Of a stretch of DNA of 46,458 nt, positions 19,546-29,008 are shown piece by piece. Under the pieces are notes generated by a model. The model was given only the letters and a program-made list of their open reading frames with translations. It searched no databases and had not been told where the DNA came from. Position 1 is the first letter of the stretch, and the number at the start of each line of letters is the position of its first letter. The DNA is taken from assembly GCA_022819825.1 (NCBI GenBank), contig JAJEGM010000025.1, positions 1 through 46,458 on the forward strand, in the 5' to 3' direction. The stretch comes from Acidimicrobiia bacterium. GTDB taxonomy: Bacteria > Actinomycetota > Acidimicrobiia > Acidimicrobiales > Bin134. The position numbers and the translations under genes are program-made.

Positions 19546-20954
19546 CTCACTGCGGCCTGTCGTACGGCGCCTTCCCACACCTCGGGGAGAGCAAGGAGTA
19601 GATCCGATGCTGCCAGTGCTGCTGGGGGACGGGCAGCAGCGGCCCTCCCGTGCAGCCAGGCGGCTGACGCGGCAGCCTTCAGAGGGTCGATGCCCGCGCT
19701 GAGCAGCCCGCAAATGAGACCGGCCAGAACATCGCCGGTGCCGGCAGTGGCCAACCGGGCATCGCCGCTGGCCACGGCCACCGCCTCGCCACCAGGATGG
19801 GCGATCACGGTGGTGGGGCCTTTGAGCAGAACCAGTGCACCGGTGGCGGCGGACAGCGAGCGGGCGGCGGCAAAGCGATCTGGGTCGAGGGCAGTGCCGG
19901 TAAGGATGCGGTACTCACCATCGTGGGGGGTGAGCACGGTGGGAGCGGTCCGCTGTGAAAGCACCTCAGGGGTATCGGGGCCGAAGGCGCAGAGGCCGTC
20001 GCCGTCGATCACCAAGGGGAGGGGCGACTTGGCGGCCAGATCGCGAACCGCTTGGAGGGTGTGGGGCTGTCGGCCCAATCCAGGGCCAACCAGCATGGCC
20101 TTGAAGCGAGAAAGGTCAGCGGCATCGACCGCTGCTGCCCAGTCGTCGGCAGACAGGGGGAAGCCGACAGCTTCAGTGGGCGCGGCGGGACCAGCCAGAA
20201 GGCCAGCAGCCTCGAGGCCCGGGGTGCTCAGTCGCACGTAGCCCGATCCACCCCGCAGCGCGGCGGTGGCAGCCAGATGGGCTGCCCCGGTCATGCCTGG
20301 TGATCCGGCGATGACCCAGCATGCGGTTTGCCACTTGTGGGCATCCGCTGGTCGGACCGGCAGCCAGGCACTGACGTCGTCGGCAGCAACCAGATGAGTG
20401 CGGGCCGACGAGACGTCGAGCCCTATGGAGGCCACCGTGACCTGGCCGCAATGCTGAGCACCGGGATGGAGGATGAGGCCGGGCTTCAGGGCACCGAAAG
20501 TGACCGTTCGGTCCGCGATCCAGGGTTCACCGACGACCTCGCCGGTGAGCCCGTTTACTCCGGAGGGGATGTCGGCGGCCAGAATCGGCGCCGCCCGGTT
20601 GGGGTGGTCGAGCAATGGCACGGGCGAGGGCGGGGAATAAGGCCGGCGCAATCCGGTGCCGTAGGCGGCGTCGATAGCCAGGTGGGCGGCAGGCAGCGAG
20701 TTCGGCGCATCATTGGCGTCGACCACGGCCACTCGGACGCCCCGGCGTCGCAGCCGCTCGGCGGCGGCCCGTCCGTCGGCGCCGTTGTTGCCCTTTCCGG
20801 CCAAGACGGCTACCCGCCTCCCGTAGCCGCCCCCCAATATGTCAAGGGCGGTTCGGGCCAGCGCGGCGCCGGCCCGCTCGATCAGTTCTTCCACCGGTTC
20901 GGGGGCAGCCGCGTCGATAGTGGCCATCTCCTCCGGGGTGACAATGGGGATCAT
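19542..20954 (-). CDS. nnr: Bifunctional NAD(P)HX epimerase / ADP-dependent dehydratase
   Basis: This 470-residue protein repairs hydrated NADH and NADPH. The N-terminal epimerase half (about 1-205) has AGKGNNGADGR, where the family usually has GNNGGDG, and DIPSGVNGLTG. The C-terminal kinase-like dehydratase half has GSPGMTGAAHLA, GPGLG, TPHDGE and the AGTGDVLAG nucleotide motif. The Gly-to-Ala change in the epimerase loop is conservative. The start overlaps the GlmS-like gene as ATGA, and its own stop overlaps alr in the same way, so the three are translated together. Confidence 0.94.
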   Translation of the reverse strand: MIPIVTPEEMATIDAAAPEPVEELIERAGAALARTALDILGGGYGRRVAVLAGKGNNGADGRAAAERLRRRGVRVAVVDANDAPNSLPAAHLAIDAAYGTGLRRPYSPPSPVPLLDHPNRAAPILAADIPSGVNGLTGEVVGEPWIADRTVTFGALKPGLILHPGAQHCGQVTVASIGLDVSSARTHLVAADDVSAWLPVRPADAHKWQTACWVIAGSPGMTGAAHLAATAALRGGSGYVRLSTPGLEAAGLLAGPAAPTEAVGFPLSADDWAAAVDAADLSRFKAMLVGPGLGRQPHTLQAVRDLAAKSPLPLVIDGDGLCAFGPDTPEVLSQRTAPTVLTPHDGEYRILTGTALDPDRFAAARSLSAATGALVLLKGPTTVIAHPGGEAVAVASGDARLATAGTGDVLAGLICGLLSAGIDPLKAAASAAWLHGRAAAARPPAALAASDLLLALPEVWEGAVRQAAVR

Positions 20955-23900
20955 GGACGCCAGCGGTTGGCCAGTTCGGTCAACGGTTCTAGCAGGAGGT
21001 CTTCAGTGCTGATGTCGCCCAGTCGGTCGAGGCGGAAGTCAGGTTCGGTTTCAGTGACCTCGTCGCGCAGGGCGGCGAACCGGTTCCGATAGCCCTCCAA
21101 CACCTGTTGAGCATTCTCGGGCGACAGATTTGGCTGGAATCGCACGTGCAGCAGGGTGAGCCCGGTGGTTTGGCGGTCCTTGACTTCGGGGATGAGCACG
21201 ATGGTCCGGCCGTCGGAACGTCCTCGAGCGGCTTGAACCTGTCGTTCGATTGCCACGAGGTGCTTGCTGCCTCGCAAGGTGGGATCGCGTTCGGCGCGGG
21301 AGGCCAATCCCACGGTGATGCCGCCCCGATCGATCACATGAATGGTGGTGCTGGGCGCTTCCGGATCGCCGTTGATGCCGTACCGGATGTACCCGGTGAC
21401 CTCGGCGACCGCGGGATCGAGGGCGGTCAGAGTGCGCAGGGTTTGGTAGCTGAGCTGATGGCGGGGGGCGCCGGCGTCGAGGGCGGCCCTCACCAGCGGC
21501 AGCTCCAACAGCGATTCCTCGGCCCTTGATATCCCGACGGTGACGGTCTTGGCCTGGTGGCGAATGGCGTCCACCGGTCGGGTAAGTTCGCCCACCGCCA
21601 CAGTGAGCATGGCGGTGAGGTCTTCCAACACCACCGCGGGGGTGCCCACTCGACCCCGCTCCAGTTGATAGGCGTCGAGGGGGGCGATGCCCAGGGCGTA
21701 GCGGTACATGGAGGCCATCTCCGCGGCGGTTCCTGCCTCGAGGCATCCGTTGTAGCGGCCCTGGCGCAAATCTTGGAAGAACCGCTGGGCGGCAGGAGTG
21801 AACTGTGAGCGGAGTTTCTCCAGAAGTTGCTGGCTGTCGATGCCAGCGTCATTGTGAGCATCGCTGGAAGCCACCTCGGCCTCGATGGCCGCCCGAGTTT
21901 CCCGCAGAGGTTGAGCCAGCTCGTCGATGGCCAACGCCGACTCGTAGCCGAACAGGTGGCCCACCATGGTGGCCAGCACAAAGGCCAGATCGGGCGACCC
22001 GGTGGTCGGGGTGGCGATCACCTCGGCTGCGGCGTCAAAGCGGGCTTCTGTACCACTGGTGATCACGATGGGTGCGGCCTTGTGGGCTCGGAAGATGGCC
22101 ACTTCCTTGGCCACGTCGTCGGCGGTGGAGTCGAACAGCCCGGCGGCGCACACCAGAATCAGCGGTTCGGAAGACAGATCGATGTGCTTTTTGTCCTCGG
22201 TGGTGTCGCAGGCGATGGACTTGTAGCACAGCTCCGAGAGTTTGATGCGGACTTCCTCGGCGGCAACGCGGTTGAGCCCATTGCCCACGACGGCCCAATA
22301 GGTGCGGCCCAGGGCGTGGCGGCGCACGATGTCGGCGATGCGATCGTGCAAGTTGAGCACTTCGGCCATGGCCGCGGGCAGGTCGCGCAGCGAGGCCAGC
22401 AGTTGCTGCCGGCGCTCCTGACGACGGGGGTCGGTTGGCTGCCCCCCATTGGCGGCGTCGGCCAAAGCCACGGCCAACAGCACGCCGGCGGCCACTTGGG
22501 CATAGAACGCCTTGGTGGAAGCCACGCTCATCTCCACATCTCGCCCGTCGGAGGTGTAGAGCACCCCGTCGGCTTTGTCGCACAAATCGCTGTTGCGACG
22601 GTTGACGATGGCGATGACAGCCGCGTTCCTCCGCCGCACCAAGTCGACGGTGCGGTTGGTGTCGGTGGTGGTCCCCGACTGGCTAATGGCAATCACCAGG
22701 GTGTCGCTCATATCGGCCTGCATCCCGAACCCTGATAGCTCGGTGGCCTGGACCGAGCTGACGTGGCGGTCGGGCAGCTCCTGGCGCAGGAAGTGGGCCA
22801 GGCTGTGGGCCGCCACCGCGGCAGTGCCCTGTCCGATGACAATGATGTTGGCGATGAGCCGGTCGGCCATGTCCTCCACCAAGCGGTCAGGTAGGCATTC
22901 GCGACCCAACTCCACTCTCAGCGTTGGAGTGGGCTGGTCACTGTCGGTGCTGATGATTCGGCCTCGCAGGGTCTTGCGGAATGACTCGGGCGACTCGGTG
23001 ATCTCTTTCAGCAAGAAGTGGCGGAATCCTCGGCGGTCAACATCTCGGGTCGTGATCTCGGCGTCGACGATGTCACCGTCGGCCACCGGAAGTGGAGTGC
23101 CGTCATAGGAGAATCGCCGGAGGGCAGACAGGTCGCCGGCGTCGTCGCTATTGAGAACCACCACTTGGCCTCGGCTCAAGGCCGCGTTCTCCCGGTCGGA
23201 TGGGGTTTCTCCATCCATCCGCAGATAGCGGCCGGATTGCTCTACCAGGCCGTAGGGCTCACTGGCCACGACGTAGGAGTCTTCCGCCGCACCGACATAC
23301 AGGGCTTGGCCGCTGCCCCGCAACGCCAACAGGAGTTGGCCGGGGTGGGTGGCAGTCTGCCCGGCGATGGCCACTGAGCCGTCGAGGTCGCCCACTGTTC
23401 GGAGGAAGGCGTCGACAGGGTTGGCCGAATCGCTCAATCGAGCTGACCAGAGCGTGGGAATGACTTTGGCATCGGTGGTGATGCCGGGGTCAAGGGCCAG
23501 GTTGTGGTAGGCGACCAGATCGGTGTGGTTGTCGACGTCGCCGTTCAGAGCACCGATTGTGTAGGGCCGGGAGGGGCCATCGGCCAGTTCGGAGTTGAGC
23601 GGGTGGGCGTTGGCCTCGTTGATCATGCCTACGCTGGCCCAGCGAGTGTGCCCAATGACCACGGCAGAGGCCTCTGAAGCGTCCAGCGCGGCGGCCAAGA
23701 GCTCGTCGCCGCCGATGGCCGCTCGAAGCGCAGCGGTGTTGTCGCCGAGTTCGCCGATTTCTGCGGCCGCCTTGTAGGTGAAGCTCAAGCAGCCCTCGGC
23801 CCAGCGCACCGAACCCGACCGGAACAGCGGGTCGGCAGCCCGCTCGGCCAGCGCCGCGGCCACAGCGGGGGCTGCGGGGTCGAGACCATGGTCGCTGATC

Positions 23901-24427
23901 AGCAAATGGAGTCCAGCCGAGTCCCGGCCCCGAACTTCCAGGCGGTCGAGCGCCGACAGCGCGATCTGCACCGAGCTGAATGCGGACAGAGCAGCCACAC
24001 TGGCGTTGGGTCCGGCCAACTCGGCTACCGCATCGGCGGTGTTCAGCCGGTCGTTGCCGATGGCCCACACGGCGTCCTTCATCTGGACCAACGCGGCGTT
24101 GACCGCCTCGATGGCCCGATCGCTCACTGACCGGTCGAGATCCACCTCCAATCTGCCGACCAGCCGATCGACTTTGCTGAGCGTGGCTCGGATGGTGGCC
24201 CGCAGCGGCTTTTCGGCCAACAGCGCCTGAAGCCCAGCGGTGCCTTGGAGCAGGCGGTCAGCCTCAGTCAGGTTGTCGGCCGCTGCTCCTATGCGCCCGG
24301 CCAGATCATCGGCGTCGCTCAGGTCGCGCAAAGCCACGACCACCGGGCTCAAAAGGTCGAGGACCTCGGCCGAGGTCGGGGGAACACGCTGTGACCAGCG
24401 CCGGACCACCGCGACAATGCCGCACAT
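20951..24427 (-). CDS. glmS: Enlarged GlmS-like glutamine amidotransferase/SIS protein (1158 aa)
   Basis: By position (glmM on one side, nnr-alr on the other) and motifs this is the glmS orthologue, making glucosamine-6-phosphate from fructose-6-phosphate and glutamine. Length is about 1158 residues against about 610 usually. It starts MCGIV at ATG 24427, giving Cys as N-terminal nucleophile. A mainly helical insert (about 14-158) separates this from LEVRGRDSAG (163-172). HTRWASVG (260-267), NAHPL (273-277) and LNGDVDNH (294-301) follow. SIS1 has ISQSGTTTDT (581-590) and SVASTKAF (634-641). SIS2 starts near 708. AKTVTVG (959-965) matches the usual GlmS C-terminus, with the catalytic lysine at 960, and is preceded by an insert near 845-940. 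About 190 further residues follow. The usual His in HTRWATHG is Val266. Confidence 0.85.
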   Translation of the reverse strand: MCGIVAVVRRWSQRVPPTSAEVLDLLSPVVVALRDLSDADDLAGRIGAAADNLTEADRLLQGTAGLQALLAEKPLRATIRATLSKVDRLVGRLEVDLDRSVSDRAIEAVNAALVQMKDAVWAIGNDRLNTADAVAELAGPNASVAALSAFSSVQIALSALDRLEVRGRDSAGLHLLISDHGLDPAAPAVAAALAERAADPLFRSGSVRWAEGCLSFTYKAAAEIGELGDNTAALRAAIGGDELLAAALDASEASAVVIGHTRWASVGMINEANAHPLNSELADGPSRPYTIGALNGDVDNHTDLVAYHNLALDPGITTDAKVIPTLWSARLSDSANPVDAFLRTVGDLDGSVAIAGQTATHPGQLLLALRGSGQALYVGAAEDSYVVASEPYGLVEQSGRYLRMDGETPSDRENAALSRGQVVVLNSDDAGDLSALRRFSYDGTPLPVADGDIVDAEITTRDVDRRGFRHFLLKEITESPESFRKTLRGRIISTDSDQPTPTLRVELGRECLPDRLVEDMADRLIANIIVIGQGTAAVAAHSLAHFLRQELPDRHVSSVQATELSGFGMQADMSDTLVIAISQSGTTTDTNRTVDLVRRRNAAVIAIVNRRNSDLCDKADGVLYTSDGRDVEMSVASTKAFYAQVAAGVLLAVALADAANGGQPTDPRRQERRQQLLASLRDLPAAMAEVLNLHDRIADIVRRHALGRTYWAVVGNGLNRVAAEEVRIKLSELCYKSIACDTTEDKKHIDLSSEPLILVCAAGLFDSTADDVAKEVAIFRAHKAAPIVITSGTEARFDAAAEVIATPTTGSPDLAFVLATMVGHLFGYESALAIDELAQPLRETRAAIEAEVASSDAHNDAGIDSQQLLEKLRSQFTPAAQRFFQDLRQGRYNGCLEAGTAAEMASMYRYALGIAPLDAYQLERGRVGTPAVVLEDLTAMLTVAVGELTRPVDAIRHQAKTVTVGISRAEESLLELPLVRAALDAGAPRHQLSYQTLRTLTALDPAVAEVTGYIRYGINGDPEAPSTTIHVIDRGGITVGLASRAERDPTLRGSKHLVAIERQVQAARGRSDGRTIVLIPEVKDRQTTGLTLLHVRFQPNLSPENAQQVLEGYRNRFAALRDEVTETEPDFRLDRLGDISTEDLLLEPLTELANRWRP

Positions 24428-24534
24428 CTCCCCCAAGGTTAGTGGTGTGGGCCCGAGATAGTCGATGGCGGACCCATTGCCACCGCGATCCAAAAGGACA
24501 GGGGTAGGGTGGGATCCGTGGGGGCTGTAGAAGG

Positions 24535-25524
24535 GTGGTTCTGCCTGTGTTGGCTCCCTTGAGGAAAACCTCAACGCTTGCAAGGAAGCTGGCTGCGGCG
24601 ACACTGACCATTGCCGTGATTGCCTATGGATTGCTGTACGTCCCGCCAGCCGCCGCGGACCCGGACTCTTCCGGCGAGATACCGCCTGCCAATGCACCGC
24701 TGCTCGAGGAGAAAGCGAGGCTGAACAAGCTGATCTCAGAACAATCGGTGTTGATAAGCGACTATCGCTGCCGGTTCAATGTGGACATCCAGTACGTCCC
24801 TGGAGGATGCCGGGATGGACAGCCTGCCTACCCAGAGTGGACTTCATTCACATTCATCGGGTCCTACATAAATATGGATCTGATGAAGCTTGAAGATCTT
24901 GTGACCGCGCAAGAAGCGCTGTTGAATGCCTATCGCTGCCGGTTCCGCGTCGACATGGATGCCGTTCCCGGGGGATGCGGCCAAACCGACGAAACCGACG
25001 ACAGTGATGATGGCGACGACACCGAGGACACCGGCGATTCAGTGCCTCAAAACGGCTGGAATCCTTTCGACGGCTTCGAATTCAACCACCCTGGCCTGGA
25101 CAGACCTCGACAGGTAGGTGTCTTCACCGAATCGATCACAGGAACTTGGCTGTCTGAGGGGGCCAGAGCCGAGTTGCGAGTGGCCTGCTTTTACTTTGAC
25201 GGTGAAGAGGAAGGGACGCTCAGGGCCTACGTCAACTGGAATAGGTTCGTCACGTCACGAATAGGGATTTACGACTTGGCACTGGAATTCTCCGATGGTC
25301 AGAGCACGACGTTCGACGCGGTCAACAGCACCATTAATGAGGCCTCCGTTCTGTTCGGTGCGGAAAACTCTGCCCGGTTTGTCCAGTCGATCGTCGACTC
25401 GGACGGAGAGACCGTTACGGCATCTGTCTTCATTCCCTTCGGCGGATGGACAATCTCGGCAACGTTCGATCTGAGCGAGTCGGCTACCGCTATCCAACCA
25501 ACCATCGATAGATGTCAGGGGTAA
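24535..25524 (+). CDS. Secreted protein with duplicated YRCRF/VPGGC cysteine motif
   Basis: I do not recognise a family for this 329-residue protein. A basic N-region, a hydrophobic stretch (about 19-36) and PPAAA before DPD at 42 form a signal peptide. Two similar units follow, each a short helix then YRCRF-x-VD-x3-VPGGC-type sequence: cysteines 79 and 92 in the first, 135 and 148 in the second. Each pair could form a disulfide. An acidic linker (151-170) leads to a C-terminal domain (about 175-329) that looks beta-rich and has its own cysteines near 217 and 327. The start codon (GTG 24535 or GTG 24547) is uncertain. It is divergent from the GlmS-like gene and overlaps the glmM end by 10 bases. 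Confidence 0.85.
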   Translation: MVLPVLAPLRKTSTLARKLAAATLTIAVIAYGLLYVPPAAADPDSSGEIPPANAPLLEEKARLNKLISEQSVLISDYRCRFNVDIQYVPGGCRDGQPAYPEWTSFTFIGSYINMDLMKLEDLVTAQEALLNAYRCRFRVDMDAVPGGCGQTDETDDSDDGDDTEDTGDSVPQNGWNPFDGFEFNHPGLDRPRQVGVFTESITGTWLSEGARAELRVACFYFDGEEEGTLRAYVNWNRFVTSRIGIYDLALEFSDGQSTTFDAVNSTINEASVLFGAENSARFVQSIVDSDGETVTASVFIPFGGWTISATFDLSESATAIQPTIDRCQG

Positions 25525-26840
25525 GTGGTCCAGTGTTGACTAGCGGCAACCAGTTCATGGGCGATGGAGTCGGCGATTTCGACGGTCTCGGCTTCCACCA
25601 TGATTCGGATGACGGGCTCGGTTCCGGAGGGGCGAACTAAGACTCGGCCGCGGGAACCAAGGATCTTCTCAGCATCAGCCACGGCGGCCGACATGCGGTC
25701 GGAGTCGATGGAGCCGGGGTCGATGGGTACGTTGTGGAGCACTTGGGGCATCTTGGTCATGGCTTCGGCGGCTAGGTCGTGCAAGGGCATTTCTCGGCGG
25801 GCAACAACTTCGAGGAGCTGCAAGGCGGTGACCAGGCCGTCGCCGGTGGTGGCCAAGGAGGGGAAGATCACATGGCCCGACTGCTCGCCGCCCAGCCTCC
25901 AGTCGCCGTCTTGGAGCGCCGCCCACACGTGGCGGTCGCCCACCGGTGTGGTCACCACGTGAATGCCCCGCTGGGCCATGGCTCGGTGAAAGCCCAAGTT
26001 CGTCATCACCGTAACCACTACGGTGTTGCCGGGGAGCTGACCCCGTTGATGGCGGTCGGCCGCGCAGATGGCGATGATCTCATCGCCGTCGACGAGCTTG
26101 CCGGTGTGGTCCACGGCCAGCACTCGGTCGGCATCACCGTCGAAAGTGAGCCCCAAGTCGGCATCCTGCTCGCGAACGGCCTGGGCGACTGCCTCCGGAT
26201 GGGTAGAGCCACAGTGGCGATTGATGTTTCGGCCATCGGGCTCAGCATTGATCACGGTGACGGTCACATTGTGCGCTTGGAGTGGGCCGGGAAGGACGGC
26301 AGTGGCTGACCCGTGGGCCGCGTCCACCACAACGCGGAGGTTGCATCCGTCGAAGTGAGCGGTGCTGGCTACCGCGTCCTGGTACTTCTGCAACAGCCCC
26401 GATCCATCGGAAGTTCGTTGGGGAGCGCCAATTATGGACACCGTGCTGCGGTTGGGATCATCCAAAGCCGACTCCAGTGCGGCCTGGATTTTGTCGTCCA
26501 GCTTTCGGCCACCGGGGCTGAATAGCTTGACGCCGTTGTCTGACCATGGGTTGTGCGATGCCGAGACCACCGCGCCAGGGGTGTGATCGTGAGCTGCGGC
26601 CCAGGCCACCGCCGGGGTGGGAGCCACCCCCATGTCAACAGTGGAAACTCCGACTGCGCTGAAGCCAGCGGCTAAGGCGGCGGCAAAATCGGGGCTGGAT
26701 TCCCGAGTGTCGCGCCCGATGACCACGGGAGTTGAGGGGTTGAGAACTTCAGCAGCTGCTTGGGCCAGCGCGATGACGTCGTCGGGAAGGAGCTCTTTGT
26801 AGGCTCGACCCCGAATCCCGTCGGTTCCAAAGCGCAGCAC
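25515..26840 (-). CDS. glmM: Phosphoglucosamine mutase
   Basis: This 441-residue enzyme interconverts glucosamine-6-phosphate and glucosamine-1-phosphate on the way to UDP-GlcNAc. The phosphoserine loop is SASHNPWSDNG with Ser95; the metal loop is DGDADR near residue 235; RPSGTEPVIRIMVEAE near the C-terminus binds the phosphate. It follows rpsI by about 30 bases in the conserved actinobacterial order. The next core gene, the GlmS-like one, provides its substrate. Confidence 0.97.
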   Translation of the reverse strand: MLRFGTDGIRGRAYKELLPDDVIALAQAAAEVLNPSTPVVIGRDTRESSPDFAAALAAGFSAVGVSTVDMGVAPTPAVAWAAAHDHTPGAVVSASHNPWSDNGVKLFSPGGRKLDDKIQAALESALDDPNRSTVSIIGAPQRTSDGSGLLQKYQDAVASTAHFDGCNLRVVVDAAHGSATAVLPGPLQAHNVTVTVINAEPDGRNINRHCGSTHPEAVAQAVREQDADLGLTFDGDADRVLAVDHTGKLVDGDEIIAICAADRHQRGQLPGNTVVVTVMTNLGFHRAMAQRGIHVVTTPVGDRHVWAALQDGDWRLGGEQSGHVIFPSLATTGDGLVTALQLLEVVARREMPLHDLAAEAMTKMPQVLHNVPIDPGSIDSDRMSAAVADAEKILGSRGRVLVRPSGTEPVIRIMVEAETVEIADSIAHELVAASQHWTTYP

Positions 26841-26871
26841 TGAACTCAGCCCCTGGCCGCGGGGATCCGGC

Positions 26872-27264
26872 CTAGCGCTTGGAGTACTGAGGTGCCTTGC
26901 GGGCCTTCTTCAGGCCGTACTTCTTGGATTCCTTCTTGCGGTCGTCACGGGTCAGGAATCCCGCCTGCTTGAGGGTTTCCCGCAACTCGGGGTCGAGTGC
27001 AACCAAACCCCGTGCGATACCCAGTCGCAAAGCCCCGGCCTGCCCGTTGGCCCCGCCTCCGTGCATGTTCACGTCGATGTCGTAAACCTCGGCAGTGTTG
27101 GTGAGCTGGAGAGGCTCCATGAATGCCATCCGGTGACTTCGGGAGGGGAAGTAGTCTTCGGCTTGGCGACCGTTGACGGTCACTTGGCCAGTGCCGTGGC
27201 GGAATCCGACCCGGGCCACAGCCCGCTTGCGTCGTCCGGTGGCCTGTGTCAAAGGAACGGACAT
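26872..27264 (-). CDS. rpsI: 30S ribosomal protein S9
   Basis: This 130-residue uS9 has the GRRKRAVARV start and the conserved basic tail ending SKR, which reaches the P-site tRNA anticodon loop. ATG 27264 overlaps the rplM stop by one base (TGATG) and is preferred over TTG 27267. It forms the rplM-rpsI pair. Confidence 0.98.
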   Translation of the reverse strand: MSVPLTQATGRRKRAVARVGFRHGTGQVTVNGRQAEDYFPSRSHRMAFMEPLQLTNTAEVYDIDVNMHGGGANGQAGALRLGIARGLVALDPELRETLKQAGFLTRDDRKKESKKYGLKKARKAPQYSKR

Positions 27265-27722
27265 CAAGAGTCTCCGATGTGGGATCGGGCCCCGGCGATC
27301 TCCAAGGGCAGGGGCTTCTGGGCTTCATGGGGATGGGCCGGACCGGCGTACACCTTGAGCTTGCGGAGCATTTGGCGGCCCAAGCGGTTCTTGGGGAGCA
27401 TCCCCTTCACCGTCCGGCGCACGGTCTCGGCGGGTTGGGTTTCCAGCAGGTGCCCATAGGTGGTTTGGTGCAGACCACCGGGATAGCCGGAATGACGGTA
27501 CACCTGCTTGTCGGAGGCCTTGTTGCCGGTGAGCACGACCTTGTCGGCATTCACGATGATCACATGATCACCGGTATCGAGATGGGGCGTGAACTCTGGC
27601 TTGTGCTTGCCCCTCAGCACGCGGGCCACTTCGGTGGCCATGCGACCGAGAATGAGGCCCTCAGCGTCGACAACATGCCACGCGCGTTCAATGTCCTTGG
27701 TTTTCGGGGAGTAAGTGGGCAT
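27264..27722 (-). CDS. rplM: 50S ribosomal protein L13
   Basis: This 152-residue uL13 starts [20 protein letters not shown] at ATG 27722, with GAAGGA upstream. [12 protein letters not shown] and [22 protein letters not shown] are family signatures. An early assembly protein of the large subunit. The longer open frame upstream runs into truA antisense-free sequence and is not needed. A good promoter lies 34 bases upstream. Confidence 0.98.
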   Translation of the reverse strand: MPTYSPKTKDIERAWHVVDAEGLILGRMATEVARVLRGKHKPEFTPHLDTGDHVIIVNADKVVLTGNKASDKQVYRHSGYPGGLHQTTYGHLLETQPAETVRRTVKGMLPKNRLGRQMLRKLKVYAGPAHPHEAQKPLPLEIAGARSHIGDS

Positions 27723-27755
27723 CGGCTTTCCTTCAGACGCGATACCGGAAAAGCA

Positions 27756-27785
27756 ATGATACGGCCCGAACCAGCGAAGTGACAA
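27756..27785 (-). promoter_or_regulatory. Probable promoter for rplM-rpsI-glmM
   Basis: On the minus strand TTGTCA (27785-27780), an 18-base spacer and TATCAT (27761-27756) lie 34 bases ahead of rplM. This is a good match to the housekeeping sigma-70-type consensus and sits in the gap after truA. Confidence 0.65.
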
Positions 27786-27814
27786 CTGCCCCAACGAGTG
27801 TCTGGCCAAAGGAT

Positions 27815-28564
27815 TCACGAGTAGGAAACCGACCAGAGGCAAAGGCCATGAGGTGGGGCCAAATTGGGAACGCCGGAGCGGTCTTTCGCCGCCAAGATGG
27901 TGGCCATGGCCTCGGGAGAACGGCGGCCCGCGCCGATGTCCACCAAGGTCCCGGTAATGGAGCGGACCATCTGGTGGCAGAAGGAGGAGGCCTCGATCTC
28001 GAAGCGCAACAGGTCTTGATCGGCTCGTTGCCAACCCGCCCGATACACCACACGCACCCGGGACTTCTCCATGCCGTCGGCGGTGTGCTGTCGGCGGCAA
28101 AAGGAGGTGAAGTCGTGTTCGCCCACGATGGCAGCGGCAGCAGTGTTCATTTTGCCTGCGTCCAGCGGGTGGGAAATGTGCCAGGCGGTGTCGGCGATGA
28201 ACGGATCAGGCACTTCCCTATTCAGAATTGAGTAGCGGTAGGTGCGGCTGGTGGCATCGAATCGCGCATCGAAGCTATCGGGAGCGGCTTCTAGAGCGCG
28301 GACCACGATGGTCGGGCCCAGCATGCGGTTCACCGCAGTGCGGACGCGAAGAAGGTCGGCATCGTCGGGGGCTTCGAAGCTCACCACCTGTTCCCACGCA
28401 TGGACTCCGGTGTCGGTTCGGCCCGCGCATGTCAGATCAACTGATTGGCGCAAGCACCGGGTGAGGGCTTCGGTGAGGTCGCCGCCTATCGTGCGGACCC
28501 CTTCGTTGACCGCGAATCCGTGGAATGACCCGCCGTTGTAGGCGACCGTTGCTCGGACTCGCAT
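27815..28564 (-). CDS. truA: tRNA pseudouridine(38-40) synthase
   Basis: This 249-residue enzyme makes pseudouridine at positions 38-40 in the anticodon arm. The catalytic aspartate is Asp51 in [20 protein letters not shown] at the start and [18 protein letters not shown] near the C-terminus are family signatures. It sits in the usual place between rplQ and rplM. Confidence 0.96.
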   Translation of the reverse strand: MRVRATVAYNGGSFHGFAVNEGVRTIGGDLTEALTRCLRQSVDLTCAGRTDTGVHAWEQVVSFEAPDDADLLRVRTAVNRMLGPTIVVRALEAAPDSFDARFDATSRTYRYSILNREVPDPFIADTAWHISHPLDAGKMNTAAAAIVGEHDFTSFCRRQHTADGMEKSRVRVVYRAGWQRADQDLLRFEIEASSFCHQMVRSITGTLVDIGAGRRSPEAMATILAAKDRSGVPNLAPPHGLCLWSVSYS

Positions 28565-28591
28565 GGTTGTCCGCCTACTCCCGTGGAGTTG

Positions 28592-28640
28592 GACGAGGCT
28601 TCACCCTCGTCTCTCTAACCCGCACGGCCGCTTGGTGCGG
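28592..28640 (-). terminator. Two hairpins between rplQ and truA
   Basis: Just after the rplQ stop, CCGCAC and GTGCGG flank nine bases (28620-28640 region). Next, GACGAGG (28592-28598) pairs with CCTCGTC (28605-28611) over a six-base loop. Neither is followed by a T-run. They may attenuate or process the message between the alpha operon and truA. Confidence 0.45.
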
Positions 28641-28994
28641 TTAGACCAGCTCGATGCGGGCCATGGGGGCGTTGTCGCCGTGGCGGGGCCCCAGCTTCAA
28701 GATGCGGGTGTAGCCACCGGGCCGGTTGGCGTAGCGAGGACCGATGTCCACCATCAGCTTGTCGGTGATCTCAGCGTCGCCCAACTGAGCCAAGATCTGA
28801 CGGTGGTTGTGCCGACCGCCCTTTTTGGCCTTGGTGATCAGTTTTTCGGCCACCGGGCGCATGGCCTTGGCCTTGGCTTCGGTGGTGGTGATGCCCTCAG
28901 CGGCGATCAGGGACGCGACGAGGTTGGCCATCATCAGCTTTTGATGTTGCGAGCTGCCGCCGAAGCGGCGTCCTTTGCGTGGTCGTCCGGGCAT
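28641..28994 (-). CDS. rplQ: 50S ribosomal protein L17
   Basis: This 117-residue bL17 has [15 protein letters not shown] at the start and [28 protein letters not shown] at the end, typical of the family. It follows rpoA by 14 bases at the end of the alpha-type operon. Confidence 0.98.
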   Translation of the reverse strand: MPGRPRKGRRFGGSSQHQKLMMANLVASLIAAEGITTTEAKAKAMRPVAEKLITKAKKGGRHNHRQILAQLGDAEITDKLMVDIGPRYANRPGGYTRILKLGPRHGDNAPMARIELV

Positions 28995-29008
28995 GGCGCT
29001 TCCTGCTT

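Noticed and set aside
19546..19713. N-terminal extension of the alanine racemase frame
   Set aside because: The residues lie inside nnr in another frame and do not resemble Alr; ATG 19545 overlaps the nnr stop as ATGA.
24428..24697. N-terminal extension of the GlmS-like frame
   Set aside because: GlmS needs Cys directly after the initiator Met; MCGIV at 24427 supplies it and the upstream residues overlap the divergent secreted-protein gene.
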